Shown piece after piece: positions 46,033 through 56,437 of a stretch of 64,000 bases of DNA. A program made the translations under genes and the position numbers. Source of the stretch: Pseudofabraea citricarpa (Eukaryota > Ascomycota > Leotiomycetes > Helotiales > Dermateaceae). The stretch lies in assembly GCA_029641185.1 (NCBI GenBank), contig JAPWGK010000022.1, positions 186,001 to 250,000 of the forward strand, given 5' to 3'. Each line of letters opens with the position of its first letter. Positions within the stretch are counted from its first letter, which is position 1. The notes under the pieces were generated by a model. It searched no databases, was not told where the DNA came from, and was given only the letters and a program-made list of their open reading frames with translations.

Positions 46033-47971
46033 ATGGCAGAAGCATCAGAGAAAATCACTCCGGAGTCCATTGGACAAAGTCATCTAGACAGTCCTATGTT
46101 CAATGACACCCCGAATGATGACCCTCATGTCACCGCTTTCGAAAACAATGAACCTTCCAAAGTTTCAAGGTCGACCCTGCTATCGGTCTTTGTAAGGATA
46201 TCCTCGATCTCAAAAAGACATCGCTAATGTGAACAGTTCCTCGGGTTAGCATTCACGGCTCCAGTCAGTTGTGGATTCATTTTGGTTTCTGGAATTCAAA
46301 CACAAATTGGTACTCGACTTGGGGATACGACAAATCTTGTATGGATTGCTGGTAGTTGGTCTGTTGCTTCATCGGTCTCCTTTTCTATGGCTGGAAGTTT
46401 AAGCGACATTTTTGGTCGACGTTGGGTTGTAATCTCAGGAAACATAATCACTATAATTGGAGCTGTGAGTTTAGTTGACAGCAGCAACGGACATAACTAA
46501 TTGCAGCAGATTATTGGTGCGACGGCCGACACAGTGAAAATAATAGTCGCCGGTTCTACTTTTATTGGCTTCGGTGCTGGAATTATCTTCGTCGCCTATG
46601 CAGGAATACCCGAAATGCTGCCAAATAAATACCGGTAAGTTCGATGCACTTTTATTTTTACAACGGGCAAGGCTAAACAGTGGCAGTGGTATTGGACTTG
46701 GATGGACGGAACTATGCATCACTATTCCATGGTCAACATTCTCCGTCCTCATCGGCAACCAACTTGTCGAAAAAGCTACATGGAGGTGGTGTTACTACGT
46801 CGCATTGATTTACGCCGTAATTTCGACCATCGGTATTGTAGCATTCTACTACCCACCATCTCGTCCTAGAAATGACTACGACAAGACACGCTGGCAAGAA
46901 TTCAAAGAGTTGGACTTCATTGGCAATTTCCTCTATGCTACGGGCCTCCCAGTAATGCTTATTGGGTTTACGTGGGCTGGAACGAGCGGTCATCCGTGGG
47001 ATGGTGCTTCAGTCATCGCTCCTATCATCATCGGTGTCGCTCTATTCGGTGCATGCTTTGCTTACGACTTCACAATTGCCAAGAACCCCCTTTTTCCGCT
47101 TCCACTGTTCGCTAAAATCCGTGAATTCACAATCCTTCTGGTTGTCGTCTTCGTCTCTGGAATGATCTTCACTGGAATGACTGCACTACTTCCTCAGGCT
47201 ACCCTCTGGATATTCACAAGCGATCCTACAGACATCGGCGTAATTGCCATTCCTAATGGTCTGGGCTCATTGATTGGAGGCTGGCTCATCCCGTCCTTCA
47301 TGCACAAGATAAAACATCTTCGTTGGCAAGTTATCATTGCTCTAATTGTTCAGACCCTGGCAAATGCCTTGTATGTCACCGTAATTCCAGACAGCAAAGC
47401 TGGTTGGATGGTGTTGCAATTTTTTGGACAAGGTTGCTTCACATACTTGACCACACTCTGCTACGTTATCAGTTCACTTCACGTTCCTCATAAGGACCTC
47501 GGTCTTGCATCTGGTCTAATCGGAACCTTCAGAAGTGGTGGAGGTAGTATTGGAAACGCGATTCTTTCGACTATCCTCACTGGAATAATCAATAACCGTC
47601 TTGGAAACAAGATTGTTGCAGCGGCTCTTAATCTCGGATTCAACCCTGAAGGATTGGAGGCCCTGGTACCAGCAGTGATTCAAAATGCGCTTGGAGTCCC
47701 GGGAGCTTTTGCGTCAGTTCCCGGCATTACTCCTGCTGTGGAGGAAGCTACGGCACACGCCCTCAAGGAAGCATATGCGTTTGCGTTCAAGAGGGTATTC
47801 TATGCAACGATTCCTTTTGGCGTCATTGCAACTGTTTGCGCGTGGTTTATTAAGGATCCGTCACAGTATCTCACGAACCATGTTTCTGTGCATATGGAGA
47901 AGGAGGTTTTGGGAGGAGCGAAAGAACAGCATGTGGAGAATGCCACATCGGAGGAAACAATCAACAGGTAG
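46033..47971 (+). CDS. MFS transporter of the Tri12/DHA2-like 14-helix family
   Basis: Plasma-membrane major facilitator, with pattern of the fungal Tri12 (trichothecene-efflux-type) family, which also includes uptake and efflux systems for other compounds. I start at MAEASEKITPES (46033), downstream of an in-frame ATG at 45934, because the GTGGGG element at 45936 would otherwise be coding. Helix-loop motif SLSDIFGRRWVVISG and WRWCYYVALIYAVIS are typical. Introns near 46190-46237, 46465-46507 and 46635-46680. The C-terminal tail is charged (HMEKEVLGGAKEQHVEN). In this context it likely imports the cluster's aromatic substrate or exports a toxic quinone intermediate; the sequence cannot tell which. 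Confidence 0.92.
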
Positions 47972-48485
47972 TCGGTACTGGTTGCAAAATTGAAGAATAA
48001 GCTGTCATGTTAATGCACAAGGATTTGTACTTTTTTCTTTCAGGTGTTCGGTCAAATGCAATATCTAGCATCTTCCAAATAGAAACCCAGCCATCATATC
48101 AAGAAATATAAATACAGTCGCTTGCTTGATTCAGACATAGTGACACGATCATCTTGCCCAATTTCAAAAAACCATGGTTTTCTATTTGCTGGGACTATAT
48201 TACGGAACTCCTATACCTCCATGCCTAGTTGAGCCAGTCTCAATAAGCGAGGGATACTTATGTCGTAGCATCCTCTCCATAATAACATCATTAAAGCATT
48301 ACCTTAACTAAATCAACTCATATCTCTTACGAGTATACTCATCTTGTGACACCAACACTATTGGAACAGTTTATAGTCATATTGAATTACTGGTGCTATT
48401 AATCCATTACCCTTGCATTTGTCTCTAATTTACAGGTCCGATGCAACGATTATAAGAGGAAGGAGTCTAAACTTTCTCATCTAAT
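47972..48485. other. Convergent spacer
   Basis: 514 nt between the 3' ends of the transporter and multifunctional-enzyme genes. AT-rich, presumably 3' UTRs and terminators; no gene and no GTGGGG element seen. Confidence 0.5.
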
Positions 48486-51426
48486 CTACAATAACTCCAC
48501 GGCTGCTGCAACAATAACCGGCTTGTTCGTCTCAACCACTGTAGTCTGGAATATGACCTTCTTTCCTTCCTTCCACATATCTGTTCTCAGTGTCTGACCT
48601 GGAATTACCACTCCAGAGAACCTGACCTTGATCTTGTTGTACCCACCATAGGTTTCAAAGATATGCTTGCCACTAATGCCCATAGTGCAAAGCCCGTGAA
48701 GAATTGGAGTTGGAAAGCCGCCAACTTTGCTGAAATCTGGATCAATATGAAGAGGGTTGAGGTCCCCATTCAAACGATACAGAGCAGCTTGATCGGTACG
48801 AGTCTGTTCAGTTACGGATGAATCGGGTTTTCTACCAGGCGGCTTGTTTGCGGCAGTTGCAGCTCCTCGGTCATTTGCTTTCTTATTACCACCAAATCCG
48901 CCAGATCCTCGGATAAAGACCGTTGTCTCATTGTAGAAAATCACTTTTCCGGAATTGTCGGTAGTCGTAAATGCCTGTACAACTATGGCTGCGTTTCCCT
49001 TGTCCACAACCTCAACAAGCTTGGTATTCGTTGTCAATGGACCGCGTGTTGGGATAGGAGCTCGGATTTCTAGATACTGCTCGCCGTGTAAGAGCATCTT
49101 GGGCGAAAAATTCTTCACGATATCTTCCATCTTGTAGGGTGCGGGGGCGTTGAAGAATGGAACAACACCAAATGTGGGAAGTGATTGGAATTCCTTGTGT
49201 CCTTCAAACACAAGCGGCAATGCTGTCGGCTTTACACCTACTGATAAGGCGTACAGACTAATATCCTTCTCGGAATACGGGAATACATATCCGGTTGATT
49301 GTGCAGACTTGGCCTGCTCAATTCGCTCAAGAACACTGCTATTCTGCATGTAATTAGCAAAAGGACTACTTGAATTGAGGGTACATACCTCTGTTGGGAG
49401 CAAGCCATATTTTCTCAGCGAATCGGCTGGACTTTGTGGATTGTCGCCATTAGCGAAATTGTTTACGTCTTGCCATTTTGAGTGGAGAGCTTCTGGAGTA
49501 AAGGCGTTTGAGGAATCGAACTTGATGCCAGCTGATCGTTGCCATCTGGTCTCTCCGAACCATCCACTACCAACTTCGTATAATCCACCAGTAGGATTTT
49601 TTGGAACAGAATCACTGCAAAGAGCCACCAAGAGAGGTGCGACTTGCTCGGGTTTTAATGCCTGCACGACTTCTTCGGGTAAAATTGTTCTAGTCATTGC
49701 TGTTCCAGCATTGGGGGCTATGGTGTTGACGTAGATGTTGTGCTGTAATCCTTCACGAGCAAGGGCGCGGGAAAGTCCGAGAATTCCTGCTTTCTGATAT
49801 TCTTAGTAATTTCGACAGAAAATTGGTGTAAATCCCTTACCGCTGATGCATAATTTGTTTGACCAAAGCTGCCATATATGCCACTGACACTGGTGGTATT
49901 GACAACGCGACCATACTTTTGTTTAATGAAGTATGGCCAGGCTGCTTTGATGGTTTGATATGTTCCATTTAGATGCACACCCAAGACCAAGTTCCACATA
50001 TCAGGCGTCATGTTCAGGAAAGCTTTGTCTCTTAGGATACCAGCATTATTGACAATGATATCGATTCGGCCGAAAGCTTTAATAGCTGCTTCGACGTTTT
50101 TCTTGCCCTCCTCTGCCGAAGATTTGACGCCCGCGGCTTTGCCACCAGCTGCTCTGATTTCACTGACAACGGTATCTGGATCTGCAATATCATTTACAAC
50201 AACAGATGCGCCATGTTTAGCGAATTGTAAGGCATAGGCTCTTCCAAGTCTGTCCGAGGTTAGCTGGAATCATCGAATATTATCTTAGAACCTACCCTGC
50301 GCCTGCACCCGTAATCAAAGCTACTCTTCCTGAAAGATCAACTTTATCGCCCAATTCGTTATCTGGCAACTGAAGCCCGGTTTTCAAAAGTTCCATGAAA
50401 TCAGCCGGGCCAGCAGGAAATTGAGATGACGAGAAATCGCCAACGCTGTCCCATTTCTTGAGCAAGGCGCCTGCCGTTAATGTATCATTCGCTTTTAACA
50501 GTAATCCACTTGATCGCTGCCATCTAAGCTTTGAGATGTTTCCCGCACCGACTTCAAAAATTCCACCATTCTCCGTTGATGATTCGTGAGCAAGTAATGC
50601 AACTACTGGGGTCACCAGCTTGGTTTGCTCTTGATTTGCAACTAGGTTTATTAGCAAGAAATAAAGAATTACCCGTGATTGGCATACCAAGTGGTGCGAT
50701 GACATTTGCCAGTATGTTATTCTTCAGACCTTCTCTTGCAAGAGTCTCCGTAAATCCTACCAAAGCAAGTTTTGATGCTGTCTGGTCAGCTTGTGCGTCT
50801 CCCTTGGTTTATTGAGTACATACCGGAGTAATTTGCTTGCCCAGCATTTCCGTAAAGGCCAGCTATTGAAGTAGTATTTATGATTCTTCCATATTTCTGT
50901 TTCCTGAAATGAGGCCAAGCAGCGTGGGAGCACTGCTTGTGTTAGCAAATCCTTGCAACTGGCAGATATCCTTACTTTATAGCTTCCCGTCAAGTTGACA
51001 TCCAAAACAGCCTTCCAGTCTTCATCTGACAAGTTTGCGAAATCTGCGTCTCGTAAAAGAGTGGCATTGTTGATCAGGATGTGGATAGCACCAAAAGCTT
51101 GCAAAGCAGTTGCGATGATTTTCTCCCCGTCTAGTACGCTGTCATAAGACGCTACGGCCTTTCCGCCGTTTAAGTTGATTTTGTCAACAATCTTGTCAAT
51201 TCCCTACATAATTAGAATCTAGCTCAGCTAAAATTGATTCAATCTCACCTGCTTGTTTCCTTGGGCGTTTGCGACAACACTGGCGCCTCTGGAAGCAAAA
51301 AAATATGCATATGATTCACCGAGTCTATGAACAGTTAGCGAAAGTTTGGTTGAACTTCTAGCGCTTTTACCCTCCAGCTGCACCTGTTATAACTACGGTC
51401 TTGCCATTGAATTGAAGTTCTGCCAT
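48486..51426 (-). CDS. Fox2-type multifunctional beta-oxidation protein (two dehydrogenase domains plus hydratase 2)
   Basis: Performs hydration of trans-2-enoyl-CoA and oxidation of the 3-hydroxyacyl-CoA. Two tandem SDR domains are seen, each with a TGxxxGxG-type motif (VITGAAGG from 51410; [15 protein letters not shown] from 50310) and a YxxxK-region (NYS-ASK and NYASA-K, both interrupted by introns). A MaoC/hot-dog hydratase-2 domain follows, with the signature [28 protein letters not shown] near 48780-48700. At least eight short introns; total about 870 aa, usual for fungal Fox2 without the animal SCP2 domain. It ends ...IVAAAVELL, without the usual PTS1 tripeptide. Together with the synthetase and PTS2 thiolase it completes a beta-oxidation set in the cluster. 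It is probably a cluster-specific paralogue. Confidence 0.93.
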
Positions 51427-51578
51427 TTTCAACTGAGAAATCAATAGCTTGATGTGGTGTGGTTAGGAATAATAGCAAATAGATGGAAAACAAAACGCGC
51501 GCGCGGTTATCTATAGGTATAACAACAAAAAGAAATTCGTTGCTGAGGAATAGCTTCGCCATCGCTAAAGCGTGTCTT

Positions 51579-51671
51579 GTGGGGTCGTGAAACTGCCGCG
51601 GCTCCGACCGAGGAACAGCACGTTTGGGGCCAAGGTGGGACAGAGTCCCCCATTCCAAGTGCGAAGTGGGG
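51579..51671. promoter_or_regulatory. Paired GTGGGG elements upstream of the Fox2-type gene
   Basis: GTGGGG at 51579-51584 and 51666-51671, 153 and 240 nt upstream of the start codon. These are the rightmost cluster-type sites and mark its probable right border. Confidence 0.6.
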
Positions 51672-51889
51672 TTTTGAATAGCTTTTGAGTAATCAGATAG
51701 GACAACTCAAGCCCAGGAAGTCAATTATCGATACGCGTGGATGCGCAATTTCTCGAAACTCGTCTTTTGACTTTGAGAGATGGTGACCCGGCAGTTGAGA
51801 ATGCTACTTGCCGCGGTTGAGACAACACTGGCCTCGGACCTTGGCGTCGAGAAATCACTGGATTATTGGCAGGCAATAGTACCATTCCA

Positions 51890-52890
51890 TTACCATCCAC
51901 CGTGCTTTACTTCTCGCGTGAACCAAGTGTCCATGTAGAACTCGCTCAGGTACTGTTGGTTATATGCCTTCTTGCAGAATAGATAAAGTTCGTCAGTCCC
52001 TGCGAAGAATTGGAGAGATTTGCAAAAGTCCCAGTGTTCTGGATACCACCCTGAATATTCCCAGTCAAGAATGGCAGTGATATGACCATCACGGACCAGT
52101 ATGTTGTGAAACCCAAGATCACCGTGACTAAATACGATACGGTGGTGTGTCCGATGCATGGCTGCATACATTTCCTGGTTGAGAAGAGGAGTATTTTCAC
52201 GCAGTTGCTCAAGCTGCCACTTGTTAAAATCCTCTTCGCAGGAAAATGGACCTCCTTTCACTGCCCCTAAGGACCGCCTGTCGACAGCAGGACCACCTGT
52301 AACTGAGCCTATAAGATTAGCTGGTGGCAGGTTTCCACGCATTTGGCAGAGATATTCGTGTAATTCAGAGCAAATAGACTCTCTCTCTGCGGGAGACAGA
52401 TTTGGCCAGGCGCTCTCCAACTTTTCGCCATCAAGAAAATCCATAACAATATACTGATATCCTTCCTTCTCGTAGACGTTCAGTATTTTGGGGACTGGAA
52501 TAGTAGTATAAGAGTGGATAAATCCAATATTATCGACCTCAGTCATCTCGAGATTTGGCGCGAGTTTAACCACGGTATTCGAGTTAACTTTGAGTACTTT
52601 CTTTTTAGAGTGCTTAGATGCGGAGAGAACTTCGGCTTGGCTGAGTTGGTCTTCGGTCATTTCTAGACCTCTTTGGGTCCATCCTTGGTTGTCTAGGTGA
52701 CGGACAACATTAGATCTTGTTGCTATAATACGTCAGTTATTATTAAGATACTAGTAGAGCGGCTGAACGAACCCTCCTCTTTGTTCAAGACTCTGGAGAG
52801 GGATCGAAAGCCAAGAGGCAAACGAGCGACCAGGAAAGCAGCTGCAAATCCAAGATAGAGCCCCCGACCAACAGATGATATTTGGAGCAT
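51890..52890 (-). CDS. Aminoglycoside-phosphotransferase-like (APH) kinase with N-terminal hydrophobic segment
   Basis: Small-molecule or protein kinase-like fold, very common and mostly uncharacterised in filamentous fungi. Exon 1 (52890-52773) encodes MLQISSVGRGLYLGFAAAF and a hydrophobic stretch, a possible membrane anchor. A 50-nt intron (52772-52723, branch CTGAC) joins it to exon 2. Residues upstream of the first exon-2 Met (TRSNVVRHLDNQGW) fit the family, which supports this two-exon model of 316 aa. The catalytic loop FSHGDLGFHNILV and the metal-binding segment ILDWEYSGWYP are intact. No GTGGGG element lies before it, so it is probably outside the regulon. Confidence 0.85.
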
Positions 52891-53413
52891 GTCTCAGGGA
52901 GGATTCCGGGGCTTGGATGTAAGTGGTAATTGAGATAGTGGGATATATGTATTGTGGAGTCCTCTGGCGGGTTTTCTTGAGAAGTGGTCTCTGGTGCAGA
53001 AGAAGGGATTACACTCGACGCGTGAGCCACGCGGTTGAGAGAATTCTCAAAGAAGAGCTGGCGTAATGTATTCTACGAAAGACATTTCTGCTCCATGGTT
53101 GAAACCGGAGGAGTTATGATGTGAATATTCTGGTTAGCAGCAGCTTACATAATAATCGTGAACCTATAACGTGACCTCCTAGTCTGCTGTGGCATATTAG
53201 TGGCGCTCGAATTACACGGATAATCTTTTCTTTTTGGTGTTCAAGTCGAGATATGGCAGCACGTCATCATTGGAGACGAGGAACGTTCTACCCTACAAAG
53301 ATGAAGTTATCGCGAAACGACAGCACCCTTCGGCCTTTTCAGAAGACCCTTCATTTTATATATGGCTTTCAGAGCACTGATCTTTTTGGTCATTATCGCC
53401 TGCTCAAAATGCA

Positions 53414-53671
53414 ATGCAAGACGTCCGGGAGATTTTTGAGAGACTGAAGCTTGATCGGGCAGAGAAGACAACACAGCTAGTAGAGAAGAAATGGGTCAAA
53501 AGACACTTGTGCCAGTCCTGTGAACTTCCGATTTCACCGGAAGGTATATGCAAGCTGTGTAAAACAGAGAACGGAACAGAGCTAGGGCTTAATATTAAGT
53601 CTTCTATTAGCAACATCAATCCGAAAGTTTGCAAAAATGCAACCGTAGAGAAGTTGTTTCCTAGAAAGTGA
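53414..53671 (+). CDS. Hypothetical small protein with two CxxC pairs
   Basis: 85-aa open frame, not recognised. A charged N-terminal helix (VREIFERLKLDRAEKTTQLV) is followed by a zinc-ribbon-like core CQSC-x8-CKLC and a basic tail. The last third is part of a sequence duplicated 1.2 kb further right. It could be a genuine short gene, the final exon of a longer one, or a relic; the AT-rich surroundings make a relic likely. Confidence 0.3.
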   Translation: MQDVREIFERLKLDRAEKTTQLVEKKWVKRHLCQSCELPISPEGICKLCKTENGTELGLNIKSSISNINPKVCKNATVEKLFPRK

Positions 53672-53684
53672 ATTTGCTTTACGT
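53590..53684 (+). repeat. Left copy of a degenerate direct repeat
   Basis: About 90 nt, from TTAATATTAAGTC through AATCCGAAAGTTTGC to GAATTTGCTTTACGT, matches 54820-54911. Most substitutions in the well-aligned part are transitions (A/G, C/T), with a few small insertions. Confidence 0.7.
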
Positions 53685-54819
53685 AGCCAATTTTCCAAAT
53701 GCTGTTATTCACATTGATTTTATCAGATCTTAGACTTGTTAACTGTTTTACATTCAAGTTGCGAGACTTCAAAACTTTTAACGAAATTAGCAAGTATCTT
53801 TACCCCTAAGATACCAATCGTTTTCCGATTAAACAATCCGATTGAAGTACAAATAATTCTAAACTATAGCTTAATTAAGCTATTTGAAAAGAGACACCCG
53901 ACCTTATATCTTTACAAAGAGTTATTATCGAGATCCAGACTTTGCAAGGCTTCTTTCTAATCATGCCATCTATATCGAGTAATTTTCAAGTCAGAATTTC
54001 TGCAATCTTGGGATTCGAAGTTCTTTCCCATAATGTAATCTACATTTAACCTGTTCTCGTCTCATCTCGGAGTCAAATATAATACTCTAAGGAAATATAA
54101 ACAAAGCAGAGCCAAAATTTTTAATCAAGTAAGCGACAGAAAATTGTGTTTGTTTTACGATGTTAAATTTTCCCCAAACTATAAAATGATTTTGATACCC
54201 TGAACTAGCTAGAGGTAATGAACTTAATCCTAGATTGATATCAAAAGTCTTTTCAGATTTATTCTTGACCTAAAAGCTTTTTTTCGGAGTCAGAATTAGT
54301 AGGCTGGTATCCAAAGAAAGGTTTTTTAAATAGAAGGAAATGAAACCACCGAAGAACCATGAAAATCCGACCCCTATTAATCAGGAACGAAATTAAACAG
54401 GAACATACCGGCTTAACCCGACGTATGTCGTCAAAAACTCGTTCTCGTGGTCTTTGATCAATTGACTTTAAGCACTGTCGGTAAGCATAACGTAAAAGCC
54501 GCATTTCACTGACATCGCCAAGACTTGATTTTTTCCACGCTGAGCCATTCACAACGGCCCGCGCGTTCCAAAGGCTATTACCCCATGATCTGTTAGCAGG
54601 TTGTTGCTTTTTTCTCCAGATCACGTCTTGACATTTCCCCACTAAAATGGGGAAACCTAAACTTGTTGTTGGGGTATTCAACCCCTTGGACACGGGTATT
54701 GCTGGCTCATGGATTTTGACCAATAATCCTCATGTACTATGACTAAATACTAGAAGCTTTTGCGGAGAAACCGGAGAGAAACTGGGGAACTTGCCGAAAT
54801 AAATCTGACCCCATTATTG

Positions 54820-54911
54820 TTAATATTATGTCGTCTTCAATCCGAAAGTTTGCGAAAATGCAATCGAAGAGGAGAAGAAGTTGGTTCCTGGAAAGTGAAT
54901 TTGTTTTACGT
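54820..54911 (+). repeat. Right copy of the degenerate direct repeat
   Basis: Partner of 53590-53684, in the same orientation about 1.2 kb away, with small insertions that would break the reading frame of the 53414-53671 ORF if it extended here. Confidence 0.7.
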
Positions 54912-56437
54912 TTCTCTTCTTGTTTGCATGGTTGCTATTTATCATGAATGTTAGAATTTGTAGTATTGCATTTCTCGACTGAATGGAGGCCTAAAGACAA
55001 CAGGAAAATCGACAGTACATAAATCATTGATTATTTATGAATCAACAATTTAACAAGAGGACTATACTGTCTGTGAAAACTTTATGTAGCTTGGAAATTA
55101 TACTGAGTTGAGATTGAACATTTGAGGAGTCCCCTAACTCCTATCATGTCCTAAATTGGCTAATGTGCATGTTAACCTTTTAGATAAGAATTCAAAACAG
55201 TATTTCTCAGTGTTCATAGAACTACCTGGGATAGCCCTAGTATTGTGGCGTTACGAAAACCTTTCAGTTGCCTATACGAGGGCATAAAATATCTCCTCTT
55301 TATTCCGAAACTCACAAGAATGGTAACTGCTGATCCAAAGGTACATCAACTTGAATCCAGGTAGGTTAGCGCATCCTTCGCATCATCGCACAACCTCGTA
55401 TCCTCTCCAACCCTGGGACACGTGTCACAATTAAATGTGCTAAAAAAAATATGTCACCGCGTGAGTGAAGCACAATAACATTGTGCATATGCACGTATAT
55501 CCCACGGAAGAACATTGTCTAGAATTGGTAAACTGAATGAGATCAGGTACATCTGCATAGATTAGTCTGCAATGACGAATTTCCTTTGCTGATATGCGCC
55601 TCCCTCGCCACCAATCACACTCCAACTAGGAAACAAGTGGGCTGATACTCAACGTGATATTGGTGAGAGGAGCGACGAAGGATCTCGGGGTTTCTAGACC
55701 AGCGAGTCAGCTTTTACACCGTACGGGTCCCTCGGCTCTCAGAATCATCATATCAGTTGCCGGTAACGGCAGCTTAGCAGCATACTTGTTAACACCGATT
55801 TGGAAGTGTCGAAGAAAAAAAGAAGAAAGGAAGAAGAAAAAAAAAAACAAGCTCCATCTCGCTTAACGGGTCGGCTCTGCCGGGATGCTTAGTTCTACTT
55901 CTGACGTGCATCTCTTCTCTGACTCGCTGCAAAATTCAGGTGGCGTACCGGCAATTGCGCCTTCCTGCACGGACGTTGAAGATCATCTTCCCCAGCGTCA
56001 GTTCAAGATGATGTTTCCAACCCCAAGTGTTCGTGAGCAAAGATTCCAAAACGAACCCTGATTCTATCCACTAAGCTGCAAGTGAGCTGCTTCCTTACGC
56101 ATTGCCCCAGATTCCAACAGGGCGAACATGCCGCGCACAAACTAACTTCACGACCGGTCTTCGGCTGAGCTCGCTAAAACATAATAATAAATGAGTAGCG
56201 AGGTGACATGACTCCACTCTTCTCTCTAGAACCCAGGCAAGAACCACCGACGACCGTCAGCGCGGGACCTCATTACGTCTTCGGATCCTCTATGACCAGG
56301 TTCGCCCTCACAGCAATTACTTGAAAAGAATGAATAATGCTAGCCGTATACAGCCTATTTATTTTCATCGTGTCCGCCCTTTCTGCTGCTTTCCTTGACT
56401 TGTGAGTACGCACACAAGCAACACATAATTCAACATC

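Larger units (their letters stand above)
52891..56437. other. Gene-poor AT-rich tract
   Basis: 3.5 kb with only one weak small ORF (53414-53671) and a local duplication (53590/54820). The 54259-54723 minus-strand open frame lacks a good start. One isolated CCCCAC (54637) is far from any start codon. The last 400 nt before 56438 should contain the promoter of the amino-acid transporter gene. I see no tRNA or rRNA. Confidence 0.45.

Noticed and set aside
22027..51426. Idea that this is a secondary-metabolite biosynthetic cluster
   Set aside because: No polyketide synthase, peptide synthetase, terpene synthase or prenyltransferase in the block; the enzymes are degradative (beta-oxidation, ring cleavage, 3-oxoadipate steps).
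54637..54642. CCCCAC in the gene-poor tract
   Set aside because: No credible gene start within 1 kb downstream; background occurrence.
54259..54723. 154-codon minus-strand open frame with an LYR-like stretch (AYRQCLKSIDQRPRERV), from the first ATG at 54504
   Set aside because: The motif is A-Y-R rather than L-Y-R, the only ATG is just before it, the C-terminal part is not LYR-like, no convincing intron restores a longer family match, and the tract is AT-rich and repeat-bearing. Could be a relic.
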